Position numbers and translations under genes: made by a program
Shown here: positions 9,593 to 17,641 of the stretch, piece after piece
Position numbering within the stretch: position 1 is the first letter of the stretch
How the letters are laid out: the number at the start of each line of letters is the position of its first letter
Assembly (NCBI RefSeq): GCF_012933445.1
Contig: NZ_JABBNC010000001.1
Coordinates: forward strand, 496,001-560,000
Length of the DNA stretch: 64,000 nt
Source: Actinoplanes sp. TBRC 11911
GTDB lineage: Bacteria; Actinomycetota; Actinomycetes; Mycobacteriales; Micromonosporaceae
Direction: 5' to 3'
The notes under the pieces: model-generated
Databases searched by the model: none
What the model saw: only the letters and a program-made list of their open reading frames with translations
What the model was told of the DNA's origin: nothing

Positions 9593-10500
9593 GAGTGGTC
9601 CTCCGTCAGGGTGAGAAAGGCCGCCTCGAGCGGGGACACGACCGGTGCCAGCTCACGCACCGCGATGCCGCCGCGCACCAGCCGCACCACCAATTCGTCC
9701 AAGGCCGGGATTCGCGTACGGATGACGAGCTCGCTCCCGTCGGCCACGGTGATTCCGGTCGTCTCCGCCGCGAGCCGGCGCGCGCCGTCCGGGTCGGAGG
9801 TGACCAGCCGGTAGTCGAGCTCCGGGTTCTCGGCGGCCAGCTTGCTCAGCGGGCCGGAGAAGGCCACCCGCCCGGTCGCCAGAATGGTGACCTCGGAGCA
9901 CAGCGCCTCGACGTCGTCCATGCGGTGGCTGGAGAGCACGACGGCGACACCGTCCGCCGCGAGTCCTTTGAGGACGCGGTGGACGTGCCGCTTGCCGGAC
10001 GGGTCGAGCCCGTTGGACGGTTCGTCGAGCACGAGCAGCCGCGGCCGGATCATCAGGGCGGCGGCGAGACCGAGGCGCTGGCGCATGCCGAGCGAGAACC
10101 CGTGCACCCGGTCGTCGGCGACGTCGGTGAGCCCGACCTCGCCCAGCACCTCGTCGATCTGCGCGGTGCGGTTGTCGCGCCCGCGGAGATCGGCCAGCGC
10201 GGCGAGATTCTGCCGGGCCGTGAGCGAGGGGTAGAGCCCCGGACCGTCCACGAACCCGGCGACACCGTCCGGCGCGTCGAGGGCCCGTCCGATCGGCCGG
10301 CCGAGGATCTCCAGGCGGCCGCCGTCCGCGACCGCGAGACCCAGCAGAAGACCGAGCAGCGTCGTCTTACCGGCGCCGTTCGGGCCGACCAGGCCGTGGA
10401 TCCGCCCCTCCGCGACGTCCAGATCGACGCCGTCGAGAGCGACGATGTCGCCGAAGGATTTCGTGATCTCGCGTGCCCGGATCGCGGGACGTGCGCCCAT
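9589..10500 (-). CDS. ABC transporter ATP-binding protein
   Basis: A 303-residue exporter-type ATPase. Walker A GPNGAGKT is at about 39-46, the signature is FSLGMRQRLGLA, and Walker B is RLLVLDEPSNGLD followed by a switch histidine in LSSHRMDD. A C-terminal extension of about 80 residues is typical of the DrrA/CcmA-like group. The ATG at 10500 has a GGAG site upstream; an open frame continues a further 350 bp upstream but carries no ABC-domain sequence and is not used. It works with the permease whose start it overlaps. Confidence 0.92.
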   Translation of the reverse strand: MGARPAIRAREITKSFGDIVALDGVDLDVAEGRIHGLVGPNGAGKTTLLGLLLGLAVADGGRLEILGRPIGRALDAPDGVAGFVDGPGLYPSLTARQNLAALADLRGRDNRTAQIDEVLGEVGLTDVADDRVHGFSLGMRQRLGLAAALMIRPRLLVLDEPSNGLDPSGKRHVHRVLKGLAADGVAVVLSSHRMDDVEALCSEVTILATGRVAFSGPLSKLAAENPELDYRLVTSDPDGARRLAAETTGITVADGSELVIRTRIPALDELVVRLVRGGIAVRELAPVVSPLEAAFLTLTEDHS

Positions 10501-10510
10501 GTCTATTGCT

Positions 10511-10525
10511 CCTACAATCGGTAGG
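10511..10525 (-). promoter_or_regulatory. Inverted repeat overlapping the ABC operon ribosome binding site
   Basis: CCTAC-aatcg-GTAGG lies 11-25 bp ahead of the ATPase start and includes its GGAG Shine-Dalgarno. It could be a repressor site or a small RNA hairpin that hides the ribosome binding site. No GntR/YtrA-type regulator, which often controls such operons, is adjacent. Confidence 0.35.
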
Positions 10526-10601
10526 TTTATAGATCTACATGGGTGCGTCGGACCGGGGACTGAACGCTTGCCTAACGAGAGACGACGGACTTCTTCAATC
10601 G

Positions 10602-11213
10602 TCAATACTTGATGGATGTCGAAACAGGAGCGGTCGCACGGTGCACGAAGGCCGGCGGCAAGTTCCGCCACACGACACGGCTCGTGCCCGTGGTGCCGAA
10701 CCGCTGCGCGAGCTCGCCGGCGAACCGGCGTCCGGGCGGCGTCCAGGCCGCATGGGCGTACGCGAAGGTCGTGAAAACCCCGGCGGGCGCGAGAACCGCC
10801 GTCATGGCGTCCAGGATCCGCCGCCGGACCGGCTCGGCCATGACCGTCCACGGCAGACCCGACACGATCGCGTCAACCGGGCCGGACACCAGGCTCGCCA
10901 GGTCGGTGGCGTCGCCGTGCACGATCTCGACACCCGCTCCCCGGTAGCGGCGGCCGAGGCGGTCCGCGAGATGACCGTTGACCTCGATCGCGACGACCCG
11001 GGTCCCGGGCGTCACCCGGCGCAGGATCGCGTCGGTGACCACGCCGGTCCCCGGGCCCAGCTCGACGACCGTGCGGGCGTGTTCGAGGCCGATGCCGTCG
11101 GTCATCCGGTGCGCCAGGGCGGGCGAGCTGGCGGCGACCGCCCCGGTGAGCAGCGGGTGTCGCAGAAATTCGGTGAGGATGGACATGGCGGGGACGCTAT
11201 GAACGGTGATCAT
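10602..11213 (-). CDS. Class I SAM-dependent methyltransferase (phospholipid N-methyltransferase-like)
   Basis: A 203-residue Rossmann-type methyltransferase. The SAM motif VVELGPGTGVVT is followed by an acidic residue at the end of strand 2 (VVAIEVNGHLADRL) and the motif IVSGLPW, the pattern seen in PmtA-like phospholipid methyltransferases and in rRNA adenine dimethylases. The N-terminal FLRHPLLTGAVAASSPALA favours the PmtA-like group. GTG/ATG choice: the ATG at 11213 is used; the ATG at 11186 is an alternative. It lies on the same strand as, and 101 bp ahead of, the ABC exporter, and diverges from the sensor kinase gene. Confidence 0.78.
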   Translation of the reverse strand: MITVHSVPAMSILTEFLRHPLLTGAVAASSPALAHRMTDGIGLEHARTVVELGPGTGVVTDAILRRVTPGTRVVAIEVNGHLADRLGRRYRGAGVEIVHGDATDLASLVSGPVDAIVSGLPWTVMAEPVRRRILDAMTAVLAPAGVFTTFAYAHAAWTPPGRRFAGELAQRFGTTGTSRVVWRNLPPAFVHRATAPVSTSIKY

Positions 11214-11316
11214 CGCAGGGCGTCCTGCTCGCGGGCCGTCGTCGTCATCCCACAGGAGGACCCATTCCGCCGTACGGAATGACGACCGCCCCAACCGCAA
11301 TCGGTACCGTGAGCCC

Positions 11317-12510
11317 GTGTTCCGGGATTCGCTGCTCGCCGTGGCCCTGGTGGCGCCCGCGCTGGTGGACCCGCCGGGCGGCTGGCTCGCGCCCATCATC
11401 CTGGCCGCCTTGGTCGTGCCGCTGATCGGGCGCCGTCGCCGGCCGGCGGCGATGACCGCGATCGTGCTGGCCGCCGCCTGGGCCGGGCTGCTCACCCGCT
11501 GCTGGACGGGCCACCTCCCGCTCGCTCATCTGTCGTTGCTGGTCATGCTCTACACGCTGATCGCGCAGGGCCGGCGCCGGGCGGCCCTGGTCGCCGGCCC
11601 GGTCACGGCCGCGTTCTTCGTCGTCTGGTCGCTCGCCGTGCGCTCCGGTGCGGACGCCGGGTGGAGCGCGCTCTGCTACGTCCTGGGGATCGCCACGGCC
11701 TGGCTGCTCGCCGAGTATGTGCGGGCCAAGCGCGCCTACCTCGGCTCGATCAAGCGGAGGGCAGAGCTGGCCGATTCGGAGCGCCGGGCGCTGTCGCGGG
11801 CCGCGGCCGCCGAGGAACGGTCGCGGATCGCCCGGGAGCTGCACGACGTGCTCGCCCACAGCGTGAGCGTGATGGTGGTCAACGCGGAAGGGGCCCAGCT
11901 GGCCCGGCACACCGACCCGGCCGCGGTGGACCGGACGCTCGCGCTGGTGGCGGCGACGGGGCGGGAGGCGCTGACCGAGCTGCGGCGCTTGCTGACGGTG
12001 CTGGACGCGGACGGGCCGATCGGTGCGCCGCAGCCGACCCTCGCCGATCTGCACCGGCTGACGACCGGCGTCGACGGCGCCGAGCTGCACGTCTCGGGTG
12101 ACGGTGACGGGGTGCCGCCCGGCGCCGCGGTGCAGGTTTACCGGATCGTTCAGGAGGCGCTGACCAACGTCGTCAAACACGCCGGGGTGGGCGCGGGCGC
12201 GCAGGTCAGCGTCGACCTCGGGGTGCCCGGGCCGGACCGCAAGATCCGGATCGAGGTGACCAACGACGGCACCCGGTCGTCACCGGCTCTGCCCTCGTCC
12301 GGTCGGGGCCTCGCGGGGATGCGGGAACGCGTGGCGATGTTCGGCGGCGATCTCGACGCGGCCCCGCGGCCGGAAGGCGGCTACCGGATCGTCGCCACGC
12401 TTCCCCTCGATGCCCCCGTCACAGTAATTCCACAGGCGGACGCGGGCAGCATGGGCGGATGTTCGACCGGCCACCGTCGCGCGTCCTGCTCTGCGACGAC
12501 CAGGAGATGA
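11317..12510 (+). CDS. NarL-type sensor histidine kinase
   Basis: A 397-residue membrane kinase. Five or six hydrophobic segments fill residues 1-135. A HisKA_3 domain follows with ERSRIARELHDVLAHSVSV (phospho-accepting His about 176), and then an HATPase domain with VQEALTNVVKHAG and GRGLAGMRERV. The GTG at 11317 is chosen because upstream in-frame sequence is low complexity; no good ribosome binding site is seen, so a leaderless message is possible. It overlaps the downstream response regulator by 52 bp, so the pair is co-translated. The signal is unknown. Confidence 0.9.
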   Translation: MFRDSLLAVALVAPALVDPPGGWLAPIILAALVVPLIGRRRRPAAMTAIVLAAAWAGLLTRCWTGHLPLAHLSLLVMLYTLIAQGRRRAALVAGPVTAAFFVVWSLAVRSGADAGWSALCYVLGIATAWLLAEYVRAKRAYLGSIKRRAELADSERRALSRAAAAEERSRIARELHDVLAHSVSVMVVNAEGAQLARHTDPAAVDRTLALVAATGREALTELRRLLTVLDADGPIGAPQPTLADLHRLTTGVDGAELHVSGDGDGVPPGAAVQVYRIVQEALTNVVKHAGVGAGAQVSVDLGVPGPDRKIRIEVTNDGTRSSPALPSSGRGLAGMRERVAMFGGDLDAAPRPEGGYRIVATLPLDAPVTVIPQADAGSMGGCSTGHRRASCSATTRR

Positions 12511-13127
12511 TGCGGGTCGGGTTGCGCATGGTGGTGGACAGCCAGCCCGACCTGACCGTGATCGGCGAGGCGGCCGACGGCATCCAGGCCGTCGCCGCCG
12601 CCATCGAGCTGCGCCCCGACGTGATCCTGCTGGACGTACGCATGCCCGCCATGGACGGCGTGACCGCGGCAACCCGGATCCGCGCCGCCCTGCCCACCAC
12701 CCGCATCCTGATGATCACCACCTTCGACCTCGACGAGTACGCCTTCGCAGCGCTGCGCGCGGGCGCCGACGGCTTCCTGGTGAAGGACGCCCCCGCCGCC
12801 GAGATGCTGGTCGCGATCCGGGGCGTCCTGCGCGGCGACCCGATGATCGCGCCGTCGGTCACCAGGCGGCTGCTGGACCGGTACGTCACCGCCGGCCCTT
12901 CCCCGCTGCCCGACCCGCGAGTGCAGCGGCTCACCGACCGCGAACGCGAGGTGCTCGGCCTGGTCGCCCGCGGACTGAGCAACGCCGAGATCGCCGGCCA
13001 CCTGCACCTGGGCGAGACCACGGTGAAGACCCATGTCAGCCGCATCCTCGCCAAGCTCCAAGTGCGCGACCGCATCGGTGCGGTCGTGATGGCGTACGAG
13101 AGCGGTCTGAGCCGCCCCGGCGCCTGA
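12459..13127 (+). CDS. NarL/FixJ-family response regulator
   Basis: A 222-residue DNA-binding regulator. The receiver domain has DDQEMM, phospho-acceptor Asp about 59 in ILLDVRMPAMDG, and the conserved Lys in FLVKDAP. A LuxR-type helix-turn-helix follows (LTDREREVLGLVARGLSN ... TVKTHVSRILAKL). The gene begins inside the end of the sensor kinase gene, so it is the cognate partner. Target genes are not evident; the following genes are on the other strand. Confidence 0.93.
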   Translation: MFDRPPSRVLLCDDQEMMRVGLRMVVDSQPDLTVIGEAADGIQAVAAAIELRPDVILLDVRMPAMDGVTAATRIRAALPTTRILMITTFDLDEYAFAALRAGADGFLVKDAPAAEMLVAIRGVLRGDPMIAPSVTRRLLDRYVTAGPSPLPDPRVQRLTDREREVLGLVARGLSNAEIAGHLHLGETTVKTHVSRILAKLQVRDRIGAVVMAYESGLSRPGA

Positions 13128-13230
13128 ACCCGGCCGCTTGATCCTCGCGCCGCCGCCCGGCGTCAGCCGTCCCGAGCTGGCCGGCCCGGTCCGCAGGGCC
13201 GCGGCATCCTGGGCCCGGTGCTCGCCGGGT

Positions 13231-14424
13231 TCATCGTGCCGGCAGAACAACAGTCACGCTCAGCCCTCCCTCCGGCCGGGCCACCGCCACGGCTTGGCCG
13301 CCGTGCGCTGTGGCGATCGACTTCACGATGGCCAGGCCGAGCCCGAACCCGCCGTCGCCGGTGCGGTCCCGCAAACGCCGGAACGGCTCGAACAGCTTGT
13401 CGACGCTCGCCGGGGCCAGCAACGGACCGGTGTTGTCGACGGTCAGCACCGACCGGAGGCCGTCGGTGCCGGTGCGGACCCAGACCGTGCCGTCCGGGAC
13501 GTTGTAGCGCATCGCGTTGTCGACGAGATTGGCGGCGAGGCGTTCAAGCAGGATGGGATCTCCGCGGGCAGGCGCGGGAGCCAGCGACGTCTGCAACTCG
13601 GCCGCGCCCGCCGCCGGTGCGGTGGCGTCGATCGCGTCCTCGGTGACGGTGGCCAGGTCGACCGTCTCGCGGTCGAGCTGCCCGCGATCGGTGCGGGCGA
13701 GGGTGAGCAGCGCGTCGATCAGGGCCTGCGCGTGCCCGACCGCGGTCCGCACGTCGCCACCCATGTCGACCAGCTCCTGCCGCGTCGGCTCGGGCTTGGC
13801 GAGCACCACGTCGACGGCGGTGCGCATGACCGCGAGCGGAGTCCGCAGCTCGTGGCCGGCGTTGGCGATGAACCGGCGCTGATCCTCGAACGCCGCCTGC
13901 AACCGGTCCAGCATGTCGTCGAAGGTGTCGGCCAGTTCGCGCAGCTCGTCCCGAGGACCGGTCAACCCGACCCGAGCCCCGAGTCGCTCCTCGGACGCGT
14001 TACGAGCGGCCTCGGTTATTCGATGCACCGGGCGCAACACCCGGCCGGCCACGATCCACCCGGCCACGGTGGCCAGCAAAGTGACCGCCGCGAGGGTGCC
14101 GACCGAGTAACGCAGCAACTGGTCGAGGGTCGCCTGTCGCTGGCTGGTCGCTCCCTCCTTGACACCCTCCTGATAGGCGGCCTTGCATTTGTAGAGCAGG
14201 GCCGGGTCGGCGTACGGGTTGCTGGTGGCTTGCGCGCAATCCGCGGCGAAGTCCGGCGGGATGGACTGCTTCACGTTGGTGTCGCCACCCGCGTTGCCGT
14301 CGGGCAGGTTCCCCGCGAGCAGGCCGTAGGTGATCGCCACGAGGATCACCCCACAGGCGGTGAACAGCCCGCTGTAAAGCAAGGTCAAACGCATGCGGAC
14401 GGTCAACCGCCAGGGCACTCTCAT
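13231..14424 (-). CDS. OmpR-type sensor histidine kinase
   Basis: A 397-residue kinase with two transmembrane segments (about 12-37 and 108-128) around a roughly 70-residue extracellular domain holding two cysteines (in DCAQA and YKCKA). A HAMP linker, a HisKA domain (FIANAGHELRTPLAV, His about 191) and an HATPase domain (NLVDNAMRY, FGLGLAIVKSI) follow. The start overlaps the response regulator stop by 4 bp. Sensors of this type beside lipoprotein/MacAB operons often respond to envelope stress or antibiotics; that role is inferred from context here. Confidence 0.9.
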   Translation of the reverse strand: MRVPWRLTVRMRLTLLYSGLFTACGVILVAITYGLLAGNLPDGNAGGDTNVKQSIPPDFAADCAQATSNPYADPALLYKCKAAYQEGVKEGATSQRQATLDQLLRYSVGTLAAVTLLATVAGWIVAGRVLRPVHRITEAARNASEERLGARVGLTGPRDELRELADTFDDMLDRLQAAFEDQRRFIANAGHELRTPLAVMRTAVDVVLAKPEPTRQELVDMGGDVRTAVGHAQALIDALLTLARTDRGQLDRETVDLATVTEDAIDATAPAAGAAELQTSLAPAPARGDPILLERLAANLVDNAMRYNVPDGTVWVRTGTDGLRSVLTVDNTGPLLAPASVDKLFEPFRRLRDRTGDGGFGLGLAIVKSIATAHGGQAVAVARPEGGLSVTVVLPAR

Positions 14425-15065
14425 AACCGGTAGCCCCGTCCGACGACCGTTTCGATCAACGGCGGCGGGCCTAGCTTGCGCCGCAACCGGGTCAAGGTCA
14501 CCGACACCACGTTGCTGAACGGATCGGTGTTCACGTCCCAGACGTGCTCCAGCAGATCCTCGGCGCTGACCACTCCCCCGTCGGCAGCGGCCAGCAGCTC
14601 CAGCACCCCGAACTCCTTGCGCGTCAACGAGAGCGCCCGGCCCGCCCGGCTTGCCCGGTGCCGCGCACGGTCCACCGTCAGGTCACCGCGGCGGACCAGG
14701 GGCGGTGCCGACGGCGAACGGCGGGAAAGAGCACGCAGCCGGGCGACCAGCTCGGGAAAGGCGAACGGCTTACCGAGATAGTCGTCCGCGCCGAGCTCGA
14801 GCCCGTCCACCCGATCGTCGATCGACGTGGCCGCGGTCAGCAGCAGGATCCGCGCGCCCGTGCCGGCCAGCGACCGGCACACCTGATCACCATGCACCAC
14901 CGGCAAATCACGATCCAGGACGATGACGTCATACGCCGTGTGGGCCGCGAACGTGAGCGCGGCAGCACCATCGTGGACGACGTCGACCGCCATCCCCGCG
15001 TCACGCAGGCCCTCGCCGATTCGGGTGGCCAGCGTGACGTGATCCTCGACCACCAGCACGCGCAT
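14421..15065 (-). CDS. OmpR/PhoB-family response regulator
   Basis: A 214-residue regulator. The receiver domain begins MRVLVVEDHV, the phospho-acceptor is Asp about 51 in VIVLDRDLP, and Lys is in YLGKPFAF. The winged-helix C-terminus ends in the typical TRLRRKLGPP ... VVGRGYRL. It is read divergently from the lipoprotein/efflux operon across about 110 bp, so it is a good candidate controller of that operon. An upstream in-frame extension is not used because MRVLVVED is the normal family start. Confidence 0.92.
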   Translation of the reverse strand: MRVLVVEDHVTLATRIGEGLRDAGMAVDVVHDGAAALTFAAHTAYDVIVLDRDLPVVHGDQVCRSLAGTGARILLLTAATSIDDRVDGLELGADDYLGKPFAFPELVARLRALSRRSPSAPPLVRRGDLTVDRARHRASRAGRALSLTRKEFGVLELLAAADGGVVSAEDLLEHVWDVNTDPFSNVVSVTLTRLRRKLGPPPLIETVVGRGYRL

Positions 15066-15175
15066 GCCGACATTCTGCAACGCCGGACATGACAACGGCC
15101 TAACAAGGTTTGTCATGCTGCTGTTAGCCCCGGGCCGCTAAACCTGTCTGCATTCCACGACCCGGAAGGTGTGTG

Positions 15176-15808
15176 ATGAGACGCCTCCTGCTGGCCGTCA
15201 CGGCCACCCTCGGACTGATCGCGTTCAGCGCGTGCACCGACGAACCATCCACGTCCACGGTGCCGAGGCTGTCCGCGACGAGCACCGCGAGCACCGGCAC
15301 CACCGGCGACACCGGCAATCCCAACGCCGTCGGCGGCGACGCCAGCGCCGCCCGCCGGACGAAACTGCACGCCGCCGCGGACTGCGTCCGCCAGCACGGC
15401 GCACCGAACTATCAGGATCCGCTCCTGACCTCGGACGGCTATGTATACACCGACGACGTCGCCCTGCGCAGCCTCGACGGTCCGCAGCTCGACGCGATCG
15501 AGACCGCCTGCCAGGACCTCATCCGGGCGGCCTCGTTCTCGATGCGTGATCAGGGACCGGCACCGCCGAAACTGATCCAGGCCGGCGTGCGGTCCGCGCA
15601 ATGCCTGCGCGAGAACGGCCTGCCCAATTTCAAGGACCCGACCGCCGACCGGCCGTTCTCCCCCGGCAAGGGCTTCGGCCTGGATCCCGAGGCCATCCCG
15701 GCCGGCGGGAAACAGAACCCGACAGTGATGCGGGCCCTGCAAGCCTGCCGCAAGATCCTCGACGAGGAGGCGGCGTTGTCGAGCTTGGGGAGTCTCGGCC
15801 ATGCGTAG
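15176..15808 (+). CDS. Lipoprotein with two internal Cys-containing repeats
   Basis: A 210-residue lipoprotein. Signal peptide and lipobox are IAFSAC; a Ser/Thr-rich spacer follows. Then come two related repeats, CVRQHGAPNYQDP and CLRENGLPNFKDP, each followed by a second cysteine (ACQDL, ACRKI). Four conserved cysteines imply two disulfides outside the membrane. The ATG at 15176 has GGAAGG 7 nt upstream. It is first in the efflux operon and overlaps the MacA-like gene by 8 bp, so it probably acts with the exporter, for example as a ligand-binding or scaffold component. The precise function is unknown. Confidence 0.75.
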   Translation: MRRLLLAVTATLGLIAFSACTDEPSTSTVPRLSATSTASTGTTGDTGNPNAVGGDASAARRTKLHAAADCVRQHGAPNYQDPLLTSDGYVYTDDVALRSLDGPQLDAIETACQDLIRAASFSMRDQGPAPPKLIQAGVRSAQCLRENGLPNFKDPTADRPFSPGKGFGLDPEAIPAGGKQNPTVMRALQACRKILDEEAALSSLGSLGHA

Positions 15809-16874
15809 GCGTGCGATCCTGGGCGGGACCGCCGTCGCGGTCACCGCGAGCGCCGGGGCCGGCTGGTGGCTGCACGACACGCCCGCCACCCCCACCGACA
15901 CCGGGGTGCCGACCGGCAGCGCAACAGTGCAACGCACCGACCTGTCGACCACCACGACGGTTCCCGGCACCCTGGGCTACGTCGGGGCGTACACGGTGAA
16001 TTGGCAAGGACCGCCGGGCGGCACGGTGACCTGGCTGCCCCGGCCGGGCCGGGTGATCTCGCGCGGCCAGACGGTGTTCACCGTGGACAACCGGCCGGTC
16101 CGGCTGCTCTACGGCGACCGTCCCGCCTGGCGATCGCTGGAGCTCGGGGTCACCGCCGGGCCGGATGTGCGGGCCCTGGAACAGAATCTCGTCGTGCTCG
16201 GTCACGCCACGACGAGCACCATGACCGTCGACGGCCGATTTACCGGAGCGACAGCGGCGGCCGTTCGCCGCTGGCAGCGGGCGACCCACCAGAGCGTCAC
16301 CGGCCGCGTGCCACTGGGCGATGTCACGTTCCAGGCCGGCCGGCTGCGCGTCACGACGCTGGGAGCGACGGCGGGCGGCCGGGTCGGCGGCGGCCCGGTC
16401 GTCTCCGGGACGTCGCCGACGGTGGCGGTCACCCTGGCCGTGCCGGTGACCGAGACCCACGCGGTGCGCCTGCACGACGCCGTCACCGTCACCCTGCCGG
16501 GCGGCGACAAGGTCCCGGGCCGGGTGACCGAGCTGTCGACGGTGGCGACCGCGCCCAGCGAACGCGACCTCGGCCGCGGCAGCGAGCTCCCGTCGGTCGC
16601 GGCGATCGTCACGTTGCAGCGCCAGGTCGCCGGGGCGGCACTCGACCAGGCTCCGGTCGAGGTCGACGTCGTCACCGAGTCCGCGAAGGGGGTGCTCGCC
16701 GTGCCGATCACCGCGTTGGTCGCGCTCGCCGAAGGCGGGTACGCCGTGTATCTGCTCGACGGCGGCGCACGCCGGCTCACCGGCGTCACGCCGGGCCTGT
16801 TCTCCCAGACCCTCGTGCAGGTCGCGGGTGCCGGGCTGCACGAGGGATCCACGGTGGAGGTGCCCGCGTCATGA
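15801..16874 (+). CDS. Peptidoglycan-binding/HlyD-type membrane fusion protein (MacA-like)
   Basis: A 357-residue exported protein. It has a short N-terminal membrane anchor or signal (AILGGTAVAVTASAGAG), a biotinyl-lipoyl-like start (TVPGTLGYVG), a PG_binding_1 domain at about 110-160 (RALEQNLVVLGH ... VDGRFTGATAAAVRRWQ) and a beta-barrel C-terminus. This architecture is the actinobacterial version of the MacA/HlyD adaptor, linking an ABC exporter to the cell wall. It overlaps the ATPase gene by 4 bp (ATGA). Confidence 0.85.
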   Translation: MRRRAILGGTAVAVTASAGAGWWLHDTPATPTDTGVPTGSATVQRTDLSTTTTVPGTLGYVGAYTVNWQGPPGGTVTWLPRPGRVISRGQTVFTVDNRPVRLLYGDRPAWRSLELGVTAGPDVRALEQNLVVLGHATTSTMTVDGRFTGATAAAVRRWQRATHQSVTGRVPLGDVTFQAGRLRVTTLGATAGGRVGGGPVVSGTSPTVAVTLAVPVTETHAVRLHDAVTVTLPGGDKVPGRVTELSTVATAPSERDLGRGSELPSVAAIVTLQRQVAGAALDQAPVEVDVVTESAKGVLAVPITALVALAEGGYAVYLLDGGARRLTGVTPGLFSQTLVQVAGAGLHEGSTVEVPAS

Positions 16875-17641
16875 CCGCCGCCGCACTCGAACTTTCCGCC
16901 GTCCGCAAGGTGTACGAGCATCCGACCACGGTGGTGGCGCTGGACGACATCAACCTCGTCGTCCGCGTCGGCGAGGCGGTGGCGATCACCGGGGCGTCCG
17001 GTGCCGGCAAGTCGACGCTGCTGAGCATCCTCGGCACCCTGGAACAACCCACCAGCGGCAGCGTCCGGATCGCCGGCATCGACACCTCGGCGCTGCCCGA
17101 CACGAAACTGTCCGCCGTCCGGGCCGGCAGCCTCGGCTTCGTGTTTCAGCAGTTCTTCCTCCTCGAGCACCTCACCGTGCTCGACAACGTGGCCACCGGC
17201 CTGCTCTATCGCGGTCTGCCGGCCAGGGTCCGCCGGGAACGCGCGGCCAAGGCGCTGTTCGACGTGGGCCTGGCGGGACGGATCGGGCATCGGGCCGGCC
17301 AGCTCTCCGGCGGCGAGCGGCAGCGCGTCGCGATCGCCCGCGCCGTCGTCGGCCGGCCGGCGGTGCTGCTGGCCGACGAGCCCACCGGCAGCCTCGACTC
17401 GGCCACCGGGGCGGAGATCACCGAGCTGCTGTACGCGCAGGCGAACGAACACACCACCGTCGTCGTGATCACACACAACACGGCCGTGGCGGCCACGATG
17501 AACCGAGAGGTGCGGCTGCATGACGGCCGGATCGTGAGCGACACCGCCGCCAGCGGCGCCAGCGGCAGCGAGACCGGCAGCGGCCAGCGCGTGACCGGCA
17601 CCGGCCGCGGCTCGGCGGCTCTCGGCGAGGAGACGCGATGA
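16871..17641 (+). CDS. MacB-type ABC transporter ATP-binding protein
   Basis: A 256-residue ATPase of the LolD/MacB group. Walker A GASGAGKST is at about 41-49, FVFQQFFLLEHLTVLDN marks the Q-loop, LSGGERQRVAIARA is the signature and LLADEPTGSLD is Walker B. A roughly 30-residue Ser/Gly-rich tail extends past the usual end. It is translationally coupled to both neighbours by ATGA overlaps, giving an adaptor-ATPase-permease export machine. Confidence 0.93.
   Translation: MTAAALELSAVRKVYEHPTTVVALDDINLVVRVGEAVAITGASGAGKSTLLSILGTLEQPTSGSVRIAGIDTSALPDTKLSAVRAGSLGFVFQQFFLLEHLTVLDNVATGLLYRGLPARVRRERAAKALFDVGLAGRIGHRAGQLSGGERQRVAIARAVVGRPAVLLADEPTGSLDSATGAEITELLYAQANEHTTVVVITHNTAVAATMNREVRLHDGRIVSDTAASGASGSETGSGQRVTGTGRGSAALGEETR

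Noticed and set aside
10501..10851. N-terminal extension of the ABC ATPase frame
   Set aside because: The extension has no ABC-domain sequence, and the ATG at 10500 has a good ribosome binding site and fits the family start.
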